Of a DNA stretch of 64,000 nt, positions 13,666 through 25,127 are shown in pieces. Positions within the stretch are counted from its first letter, which is position 1. Each line of letters starts with the position of its first letter. Origin of the DNA: Primula veris (lineage: Eukaryota; Streptophyta; Magnoliopsida; Ericales; Primulaceae); contig OY821745.1 of NCBI GenBank assembly GCA_963682055.1, positions 30,501,342 through 30,565,341 of the forward strand. Reading direction: 5' to 3'. The notes below the pieces were generated by a model, which had not been told where the DNA came from, searched no databases, and saw only the letters and a program-made list of their open reading frames with translations. The position numbers and the translations under genes were made by a program.

Positions 13666-14935
13666 TATCCGCATGGGTTAGAGTGACTTATAGAGTGAAG
13701 TTCCCAGACTCCCAATGCATTTAATGTTTGATTTTAGAAATCAAACCGCTGGTTATGCTCAACCAGCATACAAAAAAAATACATAAAATATGTTTTAGAA
13801 GATGGAATTGTTATTAAGCTAGAAGTTATTATTTTTAGCAATGATTCCACAATTGTTATCATTACGGATCGATCAGACACGACGCATCGTGAACATATTA
13901 CCTTCTTTTTTTTTATCTTCGTGAACTTCAACGTGTTTCAAAGGCAGATTTCTTTACCATGTATCTTCAAGCAAGTTCGGGTCGAACTTTTTTTCAAGTT
14001 GGCAGAATGATACAGATTTATAAATAAAAATTTGTGTTTTTTTATTTGGTCAAAAACTTTTCCAATTATCTAGTTAACTGTCTAATTAACTTTTTAGTTA
14101 TTCAATGTGTACCTAAATAGAAGTGAATCATTAAGTATTCCCATATAGTCTTCTATAAGTAGGATTATTAGTCGTTTTGATTAGTTGTTACTTGTTAGTC
14201 AATTTGATTAGAGTGGTTTAGGTTAAACTTATTTATAAAAGAGTGTGGTTCTCTTTTGAGTATTGAGTGTGAAACTCTTACCTTTATTTGGGTGTGTAAC
14301 TCAAAGATTACCTTGTAGAAATTGATTTATTTATTGTTTATTTATCCTGTATGGATTTTATTCTTAGTTTTAATATTTGAGGAATTTGCATCAAGTTATC
14401 TAATTCCCAGATATCTAAAAAAACTACTAATCACTTGTTCACTATATCCATCAAATTCGGTACTATGGGAGCTGAATTTAAATTGTCAAATTCAATACTT
14501 AAGCATATGCTGAAAATGTTGAAGAAGCGCCCTAAAGAGATTTATCTTGCTAATCTCAATAGAAAGAGTGAGAGTAATGAAAAGCAAAAAATCAAAGCAC
14601 TTACTATCATACTTTCCAACTTATTAATTTGTGTTTATATCAGAAACAGGAGCAGAAGTACAAGGGAATATTAGGTTAAATAATGTGATCAAATCATGTA
14701 ACATAAAAGTGTGGTTGGATAACTACTCCCTCATCTATTCAAATAAAACCAAAACCTAAAGTTAACAGTATTTGTTTCGTTTGAGAAAAATACTAGAGCA
14801 GTGTACAAACGGACATTAAATAAAACTTTGGCATTTCTTTTTGCTGTAACAACTTATTTCCGCTTTTATTATGCATACTAACCTTAGCAAAAGCAACGTC
14901 CTAAGCTTCTAGCAAAGTTGCCATCGAAACGAATC

Positions 14936-15130
14936 CTATTTCATCCAGATAGAAAAAGACGCATAAACGCACATATCGTACTTATAGAACATGGGTGCTC
15001 CTTGAAATTTCGTTTCGCTGATAACGAGGCCGAGGAACTGCCCATCCTGGGGATTTCGTAAAGACTCTGGATTTATAACTGCTCGTCCAGTGGCTTGGAT
15101 ATTACTTATCTTCATCTTCACTACTCACCT
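14936..15130 (-). other. Exon-like open frame of unknown origin
   Basis: About 50 codons without a stop, of balanced composition, read on the minus strand. They include SNIQATGRAVINPESLRNPQ and FLGLVISETKFQGAPMFYK, with a possible donor (GTACGA) after TATAA. This is unlike the AT-rich surroundings and could be a captured or decayed exon. I do not recognise the family. It lies 180 bp left of the copia insertion at 15312. Confidence 0.25.
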
Positions 15131-15311
15131 GAACATCTACCATTAAAAGTTTTACTCTATAAAGATGAATTTTGAGTGTATATAATTAATAACAAGTATA
15201 CTAAAACTGAAACTGTGACAGTTTTAAATTTTATGAGCAATGATATTGCTATATACTTTTTGACACAGACATATGCTCGTTGATGCCATTGGTACGTCAT
15301 GGTGCATAAAT

Positions 15312-15829
15312 TGTTGGAAAATGTGTAATTTTCATGTAGTGAATGCTATTAAGTTAGTGGTTACAAAAACTTTCATTCTCCCCCAAATTGATGGCTTTCA
15401 TGAGTTACAAACTTGACATAAATATGATGGTCTTTCATCATTTTCAAGGGACTTTTCCATGAAAACATAACATACATGCCATACACATTCACACACATAC
15501 ACATGCATACATATAGAGAGAGAGTACCGCACCACCAACGGCCCGACCGTGGCTCGGTGCCGTTTCCGCCGAGTCACATGTGATAGACGTTGTACCTTGG
15601 GAACGAAGTGCCCCATGTAGCCAGAAGCAGAGGTGGCGGGGCAAATATCGTTTAAGGGAAACTGCTTGCAGTTACCTCGTCTCGGACTTTAGTCCATTTC
15701 GGTATCATTTACATTAGTTTATGTTAATTCTTGTAATTGATAATTATATATTTGAGGAAACCATTTTCTGTTTATTTGTCCATTTCTTTTCCGTAGAAAT
15801 TATTGTGTTTATTTACAACGTACCCAACA
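15312..15829 (+). repeat. 5' LTR of the young copia element
   Basis: 518 bp, TG...CA. It contains a core around 15590-15670 (GTTGTACCTTGGGAACGAAG followed by CAAATATCG) that is also conserved in the LTRs of the second copia. This core may mark the transcription start or R region. The sequence right after the LTR is AATCTTAAACGA and not the common initiator-Met primer site. Confidence 0.92.
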
Positions 15830-18800
15830 ATCTTAAACGATATTTTTATGTTTGTACGTTTAATGCAATAATTTCGGTGTATGGATTTACAGAAAATTAT
15901 TTCTTTATCCGTAATTGTTCTTAGTAAAATCATTTTCTCTTAATCTTTGGTTTCGTGAATTTGATGTTTACGGCTATAATGGTTTCGGAAGTGTTTATAT
16001 ACATGTTTGATTTTCTTGTCATGATCTTGGTGATTGTATGGTTAATCTTGTGTACAAGCATGCTTAGATATATTTTATATTAAATATATATTTTGAGCTT
16101 GGCATGTTTAATTATTTGGTGTTAGCCACGTCCATGACTGTGTGTTTTATATCCGGTTTGTAGTTTGTTTACATGAATTTTTAACATAGAATTTTGTCCA
16201 GTAACTTATACAGCATTTTCAATGAGTTGTTTAGTAATTCTTAGACTCATTTGGTGTAAAGAGCTACAATACATTTGTGTGTTATTGGTTATAGTTGAAA
16301 CGTATGGATGAGTTTTTTCTTTTTTCCCCTCTAATTTATTAAGTGTTTCTGGCTCTAAGCATGTAACAAAGCTATGGTCTTTGCTGTATTTGGTTTTGTT
16401 TGGACTAGACTTACATATTGTCACGTGACATAGTGCTTGTACATGTGGTCATTAGTTGGTTGTACTAAGTAAATTAAGGGTATGTAACTGGTTTGTAAAA
16501 ATTTATTGCTTTGTAATGATATTCAAACCTTGGTGATAGGCCTTTTTTGACAGAGTATTAATTTTCCAGAAACGTTTCGGTAATTAATAATTAACATGTG
16601 CATTGTGGTGTATTAATATTTGTTAAGATATGTTAATAAACATGCATCATGTGTTGTACTCTATGTTTATGGTTAGCAATATATGTTTATTACATGTATC
16701 ATTTGTATACTTACATTTGAATGGGTACTATGTCATGAAATTATGTTAGTTAGTATTTGGTTTACAGGCTTGGTAAATCATATTTTGTTGTACATAATTC
16801 TCCTTGGTACACTGCGTTTGAATACATATTTCCATGTAACTGGCAACTGACTTTTAAGCCCAGTGATCGTTTTGTTTGCATATGCGGCCAACAATTGTTT
16901 GAGAATATTGTTACGGTTTTGTAATTGATTACTATATTAAGAGTTTATTACTGCTTTTATGGTACAACGAGAAATTAGTAATTTTGAGTATGCTAATTCG
17001 TTTTTGGACAGACCGTTTTTTTTTAATGGTCCGTGTATATGTTTGTGAACATGATGATTTTGAGCTTATTGTATTTCTTTGAGTTCTAGAAATTTTATTT
17101 CGAGCAATCTAGTTAGAGACTAGATTATTTTGTTAGCGGATTTATACATGTTTATTATTTTCATGTTAATAAATGACTAACAATTTCCAATGAGTATTTG
17201 TGTAGACAATGATTTCTACCATGGAATTGGAGAATTGGTGATTATTCGAAACAGTTCTAGTAAAAGCCATTAAATTGGGGATTACGACAGAATTGGTTTC
17301 GAAATAGTTCTTGTAAAACCATTTTCTGATTTTTCAGAATTTGGGGCTTACGACAGAACTGGTTGAATTCTGAGATTGTTCTGTGTAAAATCAGATTTAT
17401 CTGGTATTTACGGTTGAATAAATTTTTCAGAATTTGATAATATTTTTCGGGAATGAACTAGAATACTCTTGCAAAATCAGTTTCTTGAAACCATGCGTGG
17501 TTATAGAAATTTGGTGTTTGCGGAGGAGGAGTTTTAGTTTTATTTTTCGAAATTAGATTGTGCGTGTTTGTTATTTGAGATAACAAACAGTTTCCTGCGG
17601 GAAATGTCCGGAACACAATGGGTGCTGGAACTGACCAGAACATTGTGGGTGCCGGTGTAACTCCTATTAATTTTGCATGAGTGCATATTAATGACAGGGT
17701 TACAAATTTTAAACGACCATTATTAAATACATTTATGTGGTGAAATAATGGGTCGTAACTCCTTTTAGTTGTGATTTATTGCAATTTATTTTGGAGGGTT
17801 ACAAATTTTGTAACGGTGATCATTAATGAGATTAATGACGAGTATTTATAACTTCTTATTAATTGTGGTTTAATCGCAATTTAATTTGGAGAGTTATAAA
17901 GTATTGTAACGACAGTCGTTGTTGGCATTTATGGAAAGCTTTATTAGCTATCTACGAATTGCATTGACGAGTCAGTTACATATTTGGATGAAATGTTATT
18001 TAATAACAAACTTTGTTCATCCAAGAACAAATAATTTGATAATTGGACAAATTATAAATGGCCGTTGAGTTATATTTTAAGAATAAACAAATATCGGCTA
18101 ATTTATTATTTGTTGAAATAATATCTTATTAATTTGCTGAAAGAACATTTAATAATTTGTTGAAATTAACATCTTATTTATTTGTTGGAAAAAAACATTT
18201 AATAATTTGTTTGTTAGTAAAACATATTGTGAATATGTTGAGTTTGCTATTATTGAGAATAGTAATTTAGTAATATTATATTACTATTATTGGGGGGAGA
18301 ACCCCGAGGGTCCCATAAATGTGGGGGTGACCCGTCGATCCTGTAGATCGAGAATCTAAACGTACCCCAAAGCGCCTATGGGCGAGTGAGAGAATACCTA
18401 ACGGTTCAGTGGTGTAGGCCTTAAACGTCTTAAATAAATGATAAAATTCATTTACCACATTGAAACCGGTTAAGTTTCTCAATAAAAATTGTGCATGTTC
18501 TGAGTGAGGACAAAGGGAATGTACGAACTGTGGGGGGCGTTAATGTGTGGAAACGTTTTAAACGTTTGGACATCCACTAACAAGTGCAAGCATACAAATC
18601 TGAATCATGACTAGTGGTTTTTGAAACCTAAAGGGCAGTAGCCTTTCGGTAGCCAAAACACTAGGATCAAATTGTGATAAGTTTGCTTGTTTGTGGCAAT
18701 ACATGAGTGACTATTTGTTCAAAATGAACATTTTAGTCGATACTCTTGTGGTCAATAATGACATGTTGAATTATTCAACCAAGTCACTGATTTGACATGA

Positions 18801-19430
18801 TATAATAGGTGATGAAAATATAAAAGGTTAAATGTTTTATTTTTCTAAATATATTATTTAAATTGAAACACAAATATGAGTTTGTGTTTGAAGCAATGTA
18901 TTGCTAAGTCTTCAGTTCGAAGTTTCGAACGAAGTACATAACCAAATGGTTCGATGCATTAGAGATGAGTGCAAAACCAAGAAGGGTTTAAAAGATATTT
19001 CCTCAATCTATTGATGGATGTATTAAACACTGATATGTCTACTTGATGAGAAGTAAAGATAAATCAGTCGAGATATTCATTCAAGTAAGAATGAATACGT
19101 GAATTCTATTGTTGAGGATTAAGGCCTGTCAGAAAACATGTTTAATCATGGGTGTTCTGTTGTGTTAATCTACCAACTTTAATCCAATGATTAAGTATTA
19201 ATCATTAAATGATAGACTATTTTTGGAAGTGTTAGATATTGTCTAACTAGTTCCGAAATGGTATATTCACATGGATATGAATACATGATCAGTGTGATTG
19301 AAACGGTTAATATGAGACACCGTTCACATAATTGTGTTGATGGAATGACACAAATCGTTAAAGAACGACTTATTATGCTCTCGAGCAAAATGTAGTTCTT
19401 AAACGATGAATATCATTTTGATAAGTTCAG
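15830..19430 (+). other. Non-coding leader of the young copia element
   Basis: No open frame of note. It contains loosely repeated words: TTTACGG, GAATTTG and TTGTAAAA phrases at 15950-17450, and two units of about 110 bp with GGGTTACAAATTTT or GAGTTATAAAG phrases at 17690-17910. A GC-richer patch lies at 18290-18420. I see no gag relic that can be read with confidence. Confidence 0.5.
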
Positions 19431-20960
19431 GATTAAACTCTGAATTTGTACGGGAAGTGAGCTTTCCGCAAGCTATGTGTTGAACAAACTATCGCTTAGG
19501 AAGTTGGACCAAACAGTCAGAATTATAGAAGGCATGGTGCCTGACTATAAGTTCGTGAAAGTTTGGTGCTACCTAAGAAAGGTCTCAATCTTGTTTCTTG
19601 AAGGATTTGGATAGGATCAAAAACGGTAGATTGTGTGTTCATCGGATAAGCACAAAATATAGTGCTGATCGGTTTCTAGTGCATAAGTCAGATGACTTAG
19701 GTGCATATAGAGTTCTATGTCCGAGAAGCATATTTTCTAAAAGAGAAGCTTTCCCGTAAAAACTCTAACGCCTGGCGAGTGTGATCAATACGTTGAGGGT
19801 TCAAAGCATTACGCTACCCAAGACAAGTGAACACTCAAACGGTGCTGGAAAAATGGGGAAAGTGAATCTTTTAAGTAAGATGAAGTTCATCGGCATGGTA
19901 AAAGGGTAAGTAATGAAACTTCCTTTGTCCCTTGACCTTCATGAGTGAAGGTGAATCGACGATATTGAAATAATCAATGTTTTCCATATAATGTGTATAT
20001 GGGAAGATGCCATCAACAATGAGGTTGATAGGCACGTGAGAAATAAAGTCAATTACTTTAAGTAAACTGACGGTTTTGATAATTTTAATGTCTATACTCT
20101 AATCTCTATGAAAATACGCATCATTAATTAATGAGAACATGTCTTTTATAAATGGAGATCTAGAGAATTAGGAACAAACCATTGGGTCGTGGTTCCGTGT
20201 AAAGTAAGCTAAGGTGCGAAAACTTGTTAAGTCGTTATATGGACTAAAACAAACACCTAACTTATCATAGGTAGTCTCTTGTGCGTCAAGAACTACACTA
20301 GACCAATTATAGCCAACTCAGTGAGCAGACTCAGTAGGTTTGCCAATGAGGCTTCTCAGATACATGAGGTATACTGCCAATCATGAACTGCATTATACGA
20401 GATGTCCAAAATGTTTGGAGGGTATTTAGATACCAAGTGTATCTCGAACTTTAAAGTACAAAGTCCATTAGTGGATATGTTTGTACTTAAAGAAGTTGCA
20501 GTCTTATGGAGGTCTGTAAAATAGACCTGCATAGTTGGAGAAACTGTAGAGTTCATAACGTTGAATCAAGCTACAGAAGAGGCAGATTGGCTGAGAAGTC
20601 TTGGAAGGTATTCCAAGTGGCCAAAATCTGTTCCCGCAATAAAAGTGCACTACTGCAGTCAGTCAGTTATTAAACGGGATCAGAATAATTTGTATAATGG
20701 AAAGTCCCGACAAAGTCATGACATATTCGTCGGAGACACAAATCCGTAAAGAGGAATTGCTAGCAAAAAATTGTGGTATCCATAGACTTTGCAAGGTCTA
20801 AGGATAATAATGCGGATCCATATACAAAATGCTTGACTCGTGGAGGAGTTGGAGCATCATCGAGGGAAATGGGGTTTGAAGCCCAATAAATTGGAAACCT
20901 TCGCATAGGTAACCCAACCTGAACTGGAAACTTCAGTCTCGGGTTCAATGGGAAACTGAA
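19430..20960 (+). pseudogene. Ruined copia pol relic: integrase end, RT and RNase H fragments
   Basis: Short frames in the right copia order can be read despite many frameshifts. An integrase-end piece (ASYVLNKLSLRKLDQTV) lies near 19470-19530, an RT piece (KLVKSLYGLKQTP) near 20220-20260, IANSVSRLSRF near 20305, and an RNase H piece (EEADWLRSLG through YNGKSRQSHD) at 20575-20730. No frame exceeds about 60 codons, so no enzyme can be made. Confidence 0.75.
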
Positions 20961-21460
20961 TTGTGCGGGTAACCGAACAAAGCACTCGAGAACATAAGTT
21001 CTTAACCCATTTCTATGATGAAAGAGTGATAGACCTGTACCATTTTAAGGGTGAGCATGAGGCTCTTAATGAATCAAGTATCTCGAAGGTCGAGTGGGGT
21101 GAGTCAGGACACCCTTGACTTGAAAATCACCTATAACGAGTGTGTATGGCCGATACTATGTGATGATCTAGGGCTAAATCACTAGAGCACTCGGTTGAAT
21201 TTGCCAAGGCAGTCCAGGGCCAAATATGGACAACAACCAAAGGGCTTAGTAAGTGGTGTAGAGAGGACACTGTGTGATTATTACCCTGGTATGCACAAAC
21301 GCTAAAGGGTTCAAGGCTTTAAGGCTACCCAATAGTAGCATATCAGATTTTACATCACTATGGCAGGTTCAAGGCGCGCGCTACCTGTCCTTATGCAGTG
21401 AATTCTCGTGGTTCTCTCGATTGCATTTAGTTGCACATTGCATGTTTTAATCGCATTCAT
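20895..21460 (+). repeat. Conserved 3' non-coding block of the young copia element
   Basis: About 550 bp between the RNase H relic and the 3' LTR align from end to end with 33600-34134 of the other copia, though neither is coding. The best conserved words are AACCGAACAAAGCAC, GGGCTAAATCACTAGAGCAC, AAGGCAGTCCA and GGCAGGTTCAAGGCGCGCGC. The last is followed by TACCTG, which can pair with CAGGT. Confidence 0.85.
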
Positions 21461-21469
21461 GTGGGGGAT

Positions 21470-21987
21470 TGTTGGAAAATGTGTAATTTTCATGTAGTGA
21501 ATGCTATTAAGTTAGTGGTTACAAAAACTTTCATTCTCCCCCAAATTGATGGCTTTCATGAGTTACAAACTTGACATAAATATGATGGTCTTTCATCATT
21601 TTCAAGGGACTTTTCCATGAAAACATAACATACATGCCATACACATTCACACACATACACATGCATACATATAGAGAGAGAGTACCGCACCACCAACGGC
21701 CCGACCGTGGCTCGGTGCCGTTTCCGCCGAGTCACATGTGATAGACGTTGTACCTTGGGAACGAAGTGCCCCATGTAGCCAGAAGCAGAGGTGGCGGGGC
21801 AAATATCGTTTAAGGGAAACTGCTTGCAGTTACCTCGTCTCGGACTTTAGTCCATTTCGGTATCATTTACATTAGTTTATGTTAATTCTTGTAATTGATA
21901 ATTATATATTTGAGGAAACCATTTTCTGTTTATTTGTCCATTTCTTTTCCGTAGAAATTATTGTGTTTATTTACAACGTACCCAACA
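21470..21987 (+). repeat. 3' LTR of the young copia element
   Basis: Same length as the 5' LTR at a constant offset of 6158 bp, with no mismatch seen. It is followed by the TAAAT target duplication. Confidence 0.92.
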
Positions 21988-22103
21988 TAAATGGACCTTG
22001 CCCAGTCTTCAAATCATCACCCCTTTTTATTTCCTCAGTAGATGCCGGTTCCTCAATATATAGCCAGTAAACATTAACACCCTAAATACCGTATCACATA
22101 ACG

Positions 22104-22613
22104 ATGGACTTTACAGATGTTATAGAGCATGCTGCTAGAAAACCCCATTCGTATGTGGACCAAAATGTTTGTGCCAAAACCATTAGTTGGGTTCGTCCTT
22201 CTCCAGGTCGAATTAAGCTCAATGTCGACGGTAGCGTTCTGGGAAATGCAACCGGTATAGGTGGGTTATTTCGTTATGAAAACGGAGCATGACTATTGGG
22301 ATTTACCGGTAGATTAGAGCATCGCTCAACGCTAGATACAGAGTTATGGGCCATATATCGAGGTCTGACGATCGTCCTGGCCAAAGGTTTCGCTAGATTT
22401 GATGTGGAATCGGACGCTACATATGCTGTAAAGCTTATCGCCGAAGAAACGTTCATAAATTGCTTATTTTTTGGACTAGTCGTGAACATAAAATTTATAC
22501 TAATCAAATGTGATGCTATCGTTACATATTGCTCTCGTGAGGGTAACATGTGTGCGGACCACTTGGCCAAAAGCGAAAGAGTCATTACTGAAGAAATTCG
22601 AGTATACGAATAG
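22104..22613 (+). pseudogene. RVT_3-type RNase H domain fragment with one nonsense codon
   Basis: The frame reads a plant LINE-type RNase H fold: LNVDGSVLGNATGIGGLFR, then DTELWAIYRGL, VESDATYAVKL, and REGNMCADHLAK at the end. The four acidic residues of the D-E-D-D site are present. The frame is broken by TGA at about 22290, where a Trp is usual. It stands without a reverse transcriptase, so it is either a fragment of a LINE or a decayed stand-alone RNase H-like gene. The copia insertion lies 117 bp upstream. Confidence 0.7.
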
Positions 22614-22819
22614 ACCCCTATGAGTTTGACATATTTGTTGTTGGAAGACACGGGGAATAACGCTCCACAAGTGTTGTTAATTTTTTTAATTTCCGTTGTA
22701 CCAAAAAAAATAAAAAAATACTCCACTATTTACAACCAAGTAGACAAACGGAGTTTGTGTTTGCTTGAAAAACAAAGAGCAGTAAGACAAAAATGCTCAT
22801 ATTTAAGTGAATTTCTCTG

Positions 22820-23574
22820 GGTATATATATATATATATAGATAAGGGATTTGAAAAGGAACTATCATACTTGAAAACTAAAATTTAACTAGACTCTTTTT
22901 CCAGAACATCAAGAGAAATTAGGTCGCCGAAAAGGATATCGAAATAGCCAGCATTACTTGAGGAGTGTCTTTACTGTCCTTCGAGCAAGTCATCTTCGTG
23001 CCCGCCATGAGATCTAATAAGTCAAATTCTTTATTGTAATGCGTTGAGACAGCTGTTTTCCATCTCTCTTAAACCTTCAAATGAAAGCCTCTAAACTTTT
23101 CTGGCGTCTGGGCTAAGGTTGTGCCCGCATAGAGAACTTCTGAAATGTTCATAAAAGAAAGGCTTGTGCTGGATAGGAACTGGTAAGGACTCGGGACACT
23201 AAATATTAGAACTTGTTTTGTAGTATTTCAAGCCCATACTAATTAGCCAGAAAATATTTTCACTAAATTCAACATCCTCCTTGGCGGATCCATGGTTCCG
23301 GCATACGGATGACGATGGCTTTGCACCCTGATTAGGGATTTTCATATGACGAAGACCATTGTGTTTTATTTGGGCTGTTTATGTTTCCTGCTGGTCATGG
23401 TCGATTTCTTTACAACTTTTGGATCTCAGAATCCTCGGGGTTAATTTCTTTATAATTTCTGGATGTCAATATCCTAATTGTAAAGGAATAAAAAATCCTC
23501 TATCAAAAGTTCTAACCCGCTCGCCACCTGGTAAAAGAATGAAAACCGATGCACTTAAAACTAGGAATGAGAAA
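22820..23574. other. Intergenic DNA with a possible coding remnant
   Basis: A TA microsatellite lies at 22821-22838. On the minus strand at about 23150-22930 there are some 70 codons with one early stop, including EVLYAGTTLAQTPEKFRG and YNKEFDLLDLMAGTKM. The composition is coding-like but I do not recognise it. Nothing else was seen. Confidence 0.3.
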
Positions 23575-23983
23575 TGTTAGAATTATTATCGATCAATCAT
23601 GTGATTTATAAAGAGTTTCATTCTTACCATTACGAGGCTTTTTAATGATAAAAAAATATAGATTCTAATATGGTATCAGAGCGAGCCATCGATGTTGGGC
23701 CTCATCTCCACCCGTTCATTATATCCGCTCGTTGGACATTTGAAATATCGGGCCACGAGCGAAGGAGTGTTAAAGTTATTATCACACATCGATGTAATAT
23801 CGATCAAATCTGTGATTTATAAAGAGTGTCAATCCTTATTATTACGATGTCTTTTAATGGTAAATGAATGTTAGAGTTATTATCCCACATCGATGTAATA
23901 TCGATCAAGCCTGTGATTTATAAAGAGTGTCCATCCTTATCGTTACGATGTATTTTAATGGTAAATGAATATGCATTCTAATA
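23575..23983 (+). mobile_element. TRIM-like miniature LTR retrotransposon with a duplicated 3' repeat
   Basis: Left terminal repeat 23575-23672 (TGTTAGAATTATTATCGATC ... ATTCTAATA), then the initiator-Met primer site TGGTATCAGAGC at 23673-23684, a roughly 95-bp interior, a purine tract (GAGCGAAGGAG) ending at 23767, and right repeats 23768-23868 and 23869-23983 in tandem. This is the full layout of a TRIM: short LTRs, PBS, PPT and no genes. The third repeat copy is extra. The copies differ from each other, so the element is not new. Confidence 0.82.
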
Positions 23984-23989
23984 TGAAAA

Positions 23990-25127
23990 AAATACGCAAA
24001 CGCAACCCGTAACTAACCCGATCCGTACGGATTGACGGCTTGAGTGTTTAAAAAAAATCAATCCGTCCGTCCAAATCTATTATATATTTTACGGGTTGGT
24101 TAACGTTATAGTTACCAAACAGTGAGTTAATCCGTCTCAACCCGTTTCAACCCTCTATATATATAAAAATAAAAATATATATATTGTGTGTATTAAAAAA
24201 AAAAACAACCTCCGGTATTATTATATTTTAGTTTTCTCCCAGTATTATTATATTTTAGTTTTCTTTATTAGGAATGTTATCAACTTATTATATATAATTG
24301 TTTTTAATTTTAATTTTAATTTATGTTTGAAACATACAATTTATTTTAAAATTTATACTTATTGTGTAAATTATAAAAAATGACCAAAATAAAAATTTAA
24401 GAATAAAACCGTCCTAATCCGTAATTTTTTTCCCGGATTGGATTTGGTTGGGTTTTAATTATCAAACGATGAGTCGTATTGTATTAACCCAATCCGCACA
24501 CCCTGACACCCCTATCACAAACGTGTTTGTAAATAGGCAGGCAAACACATCATGGATTTTTTCTTGTTGAAACATAGGCAAATTTAACCCCCCTCAAACC
24601 ATGGTTTTTTCCACTCCAGAAAATTAGTCCTGGCTAGAAGTTTTAGACTGCATTTAGACCTATAAAACTGTGCTTTTACATTAGATCGAGATTCAAAGGT
24701 GATCAAAACGAGTTATTAGCAATGTTACACAGATGATAGAGGTACATCTAAAACCATATCTAGTCCCGAGTCCATATTGTTTTCTTTTTCGTGCAACCAA
24801 AGCTCATAATCAAAACTCTTTCATCACGCACAAGTATGCAACCCAAAGCTCTTAATCAACTCTTTCGTCATGCACAAATATATATAAGGATAGAAGAAAT
24901 AAAATAAAATTTCACACATTGACATAACCAAACCAAAACACACCGTGCACATACATATATGCATCAACAGACACAAGTGAGCACACCGATAGCATAGACC
25001 TCAAGAGTCTAGAGGTACACTTATTAAACTTACATGACAAAAAGAAAAAAACAAGTCTGGATCGAAAAAAACATGTACAAAAGTTACATGTTAATTTTTC
25101 GGATGACATCATGACAAAACATACTCA
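23990..25127. other. Intergenic DNA 3' of the dehydrin gene
   Basis: It contains degenerate AACCCGATCCG / GGATTGGATTTGG words with opposite senses near 23999-24150 and 24420-24500, typical of an old dispersed repeat, plus AT-rich simple sequence. The dehydrin 3' UTR should lie in the last few hundred bases. Confidence 0.5.

Larger units (their letters stand above)
11475..14372. repeat. Pair of diverged direct repeats, probably LTR remnants of a decayed retroelement
   Basis: Sequence at 11475-11645 (GGTTAAACTTATT, AAGAGTGTGGTT, GGGTGTGGAACTCAAAGAT, ATTGTTTGTTTATC) returns in the same order at 14205-14372. Such words resemble the 3' part of copia LTRs. The 2.6 kb between them has no preserved gag or pol reading. 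The pair could be remnants of two LTRs of one old element, or two independent fragments. Confidence 0.45.
15312..21987 (+). mobile_element. Young non-autonomous Ty1/copia-type element (6.7 kb) with LTRs that look identical
   Basis: The LTRs at 15312-15829 and 21470-21987 are both 518 bp, start TGTTGG and end CCAACA, and show no difference on reading. The element is flanked by TAAAT at 15307-15311 and 21988-21992. A purine tract (GTGGGGGA) precedes the 3' LTR. The first 3.6 kb of the interior is non-coding. After it comes a ruined integrase-RT-RNase H relic, then a 3' non-coding block shared with the copia at 26740-36324. No usable gag or pol remains, so recent transposition must have relied on proteins from another element (inference). 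Confidence 0.92.

Noticed and set aside
15398..15616. 72-codon minus-strand open frame present twice, also at 21556-21774
   Set aside because: It appears twice only because it lies in the two LTRs; no known domain.
22274..22726. 150-codon minus-strand open frame
   Set aside because: It is antisense to the RNase H relic, whose catalytic words are on the plus strand.
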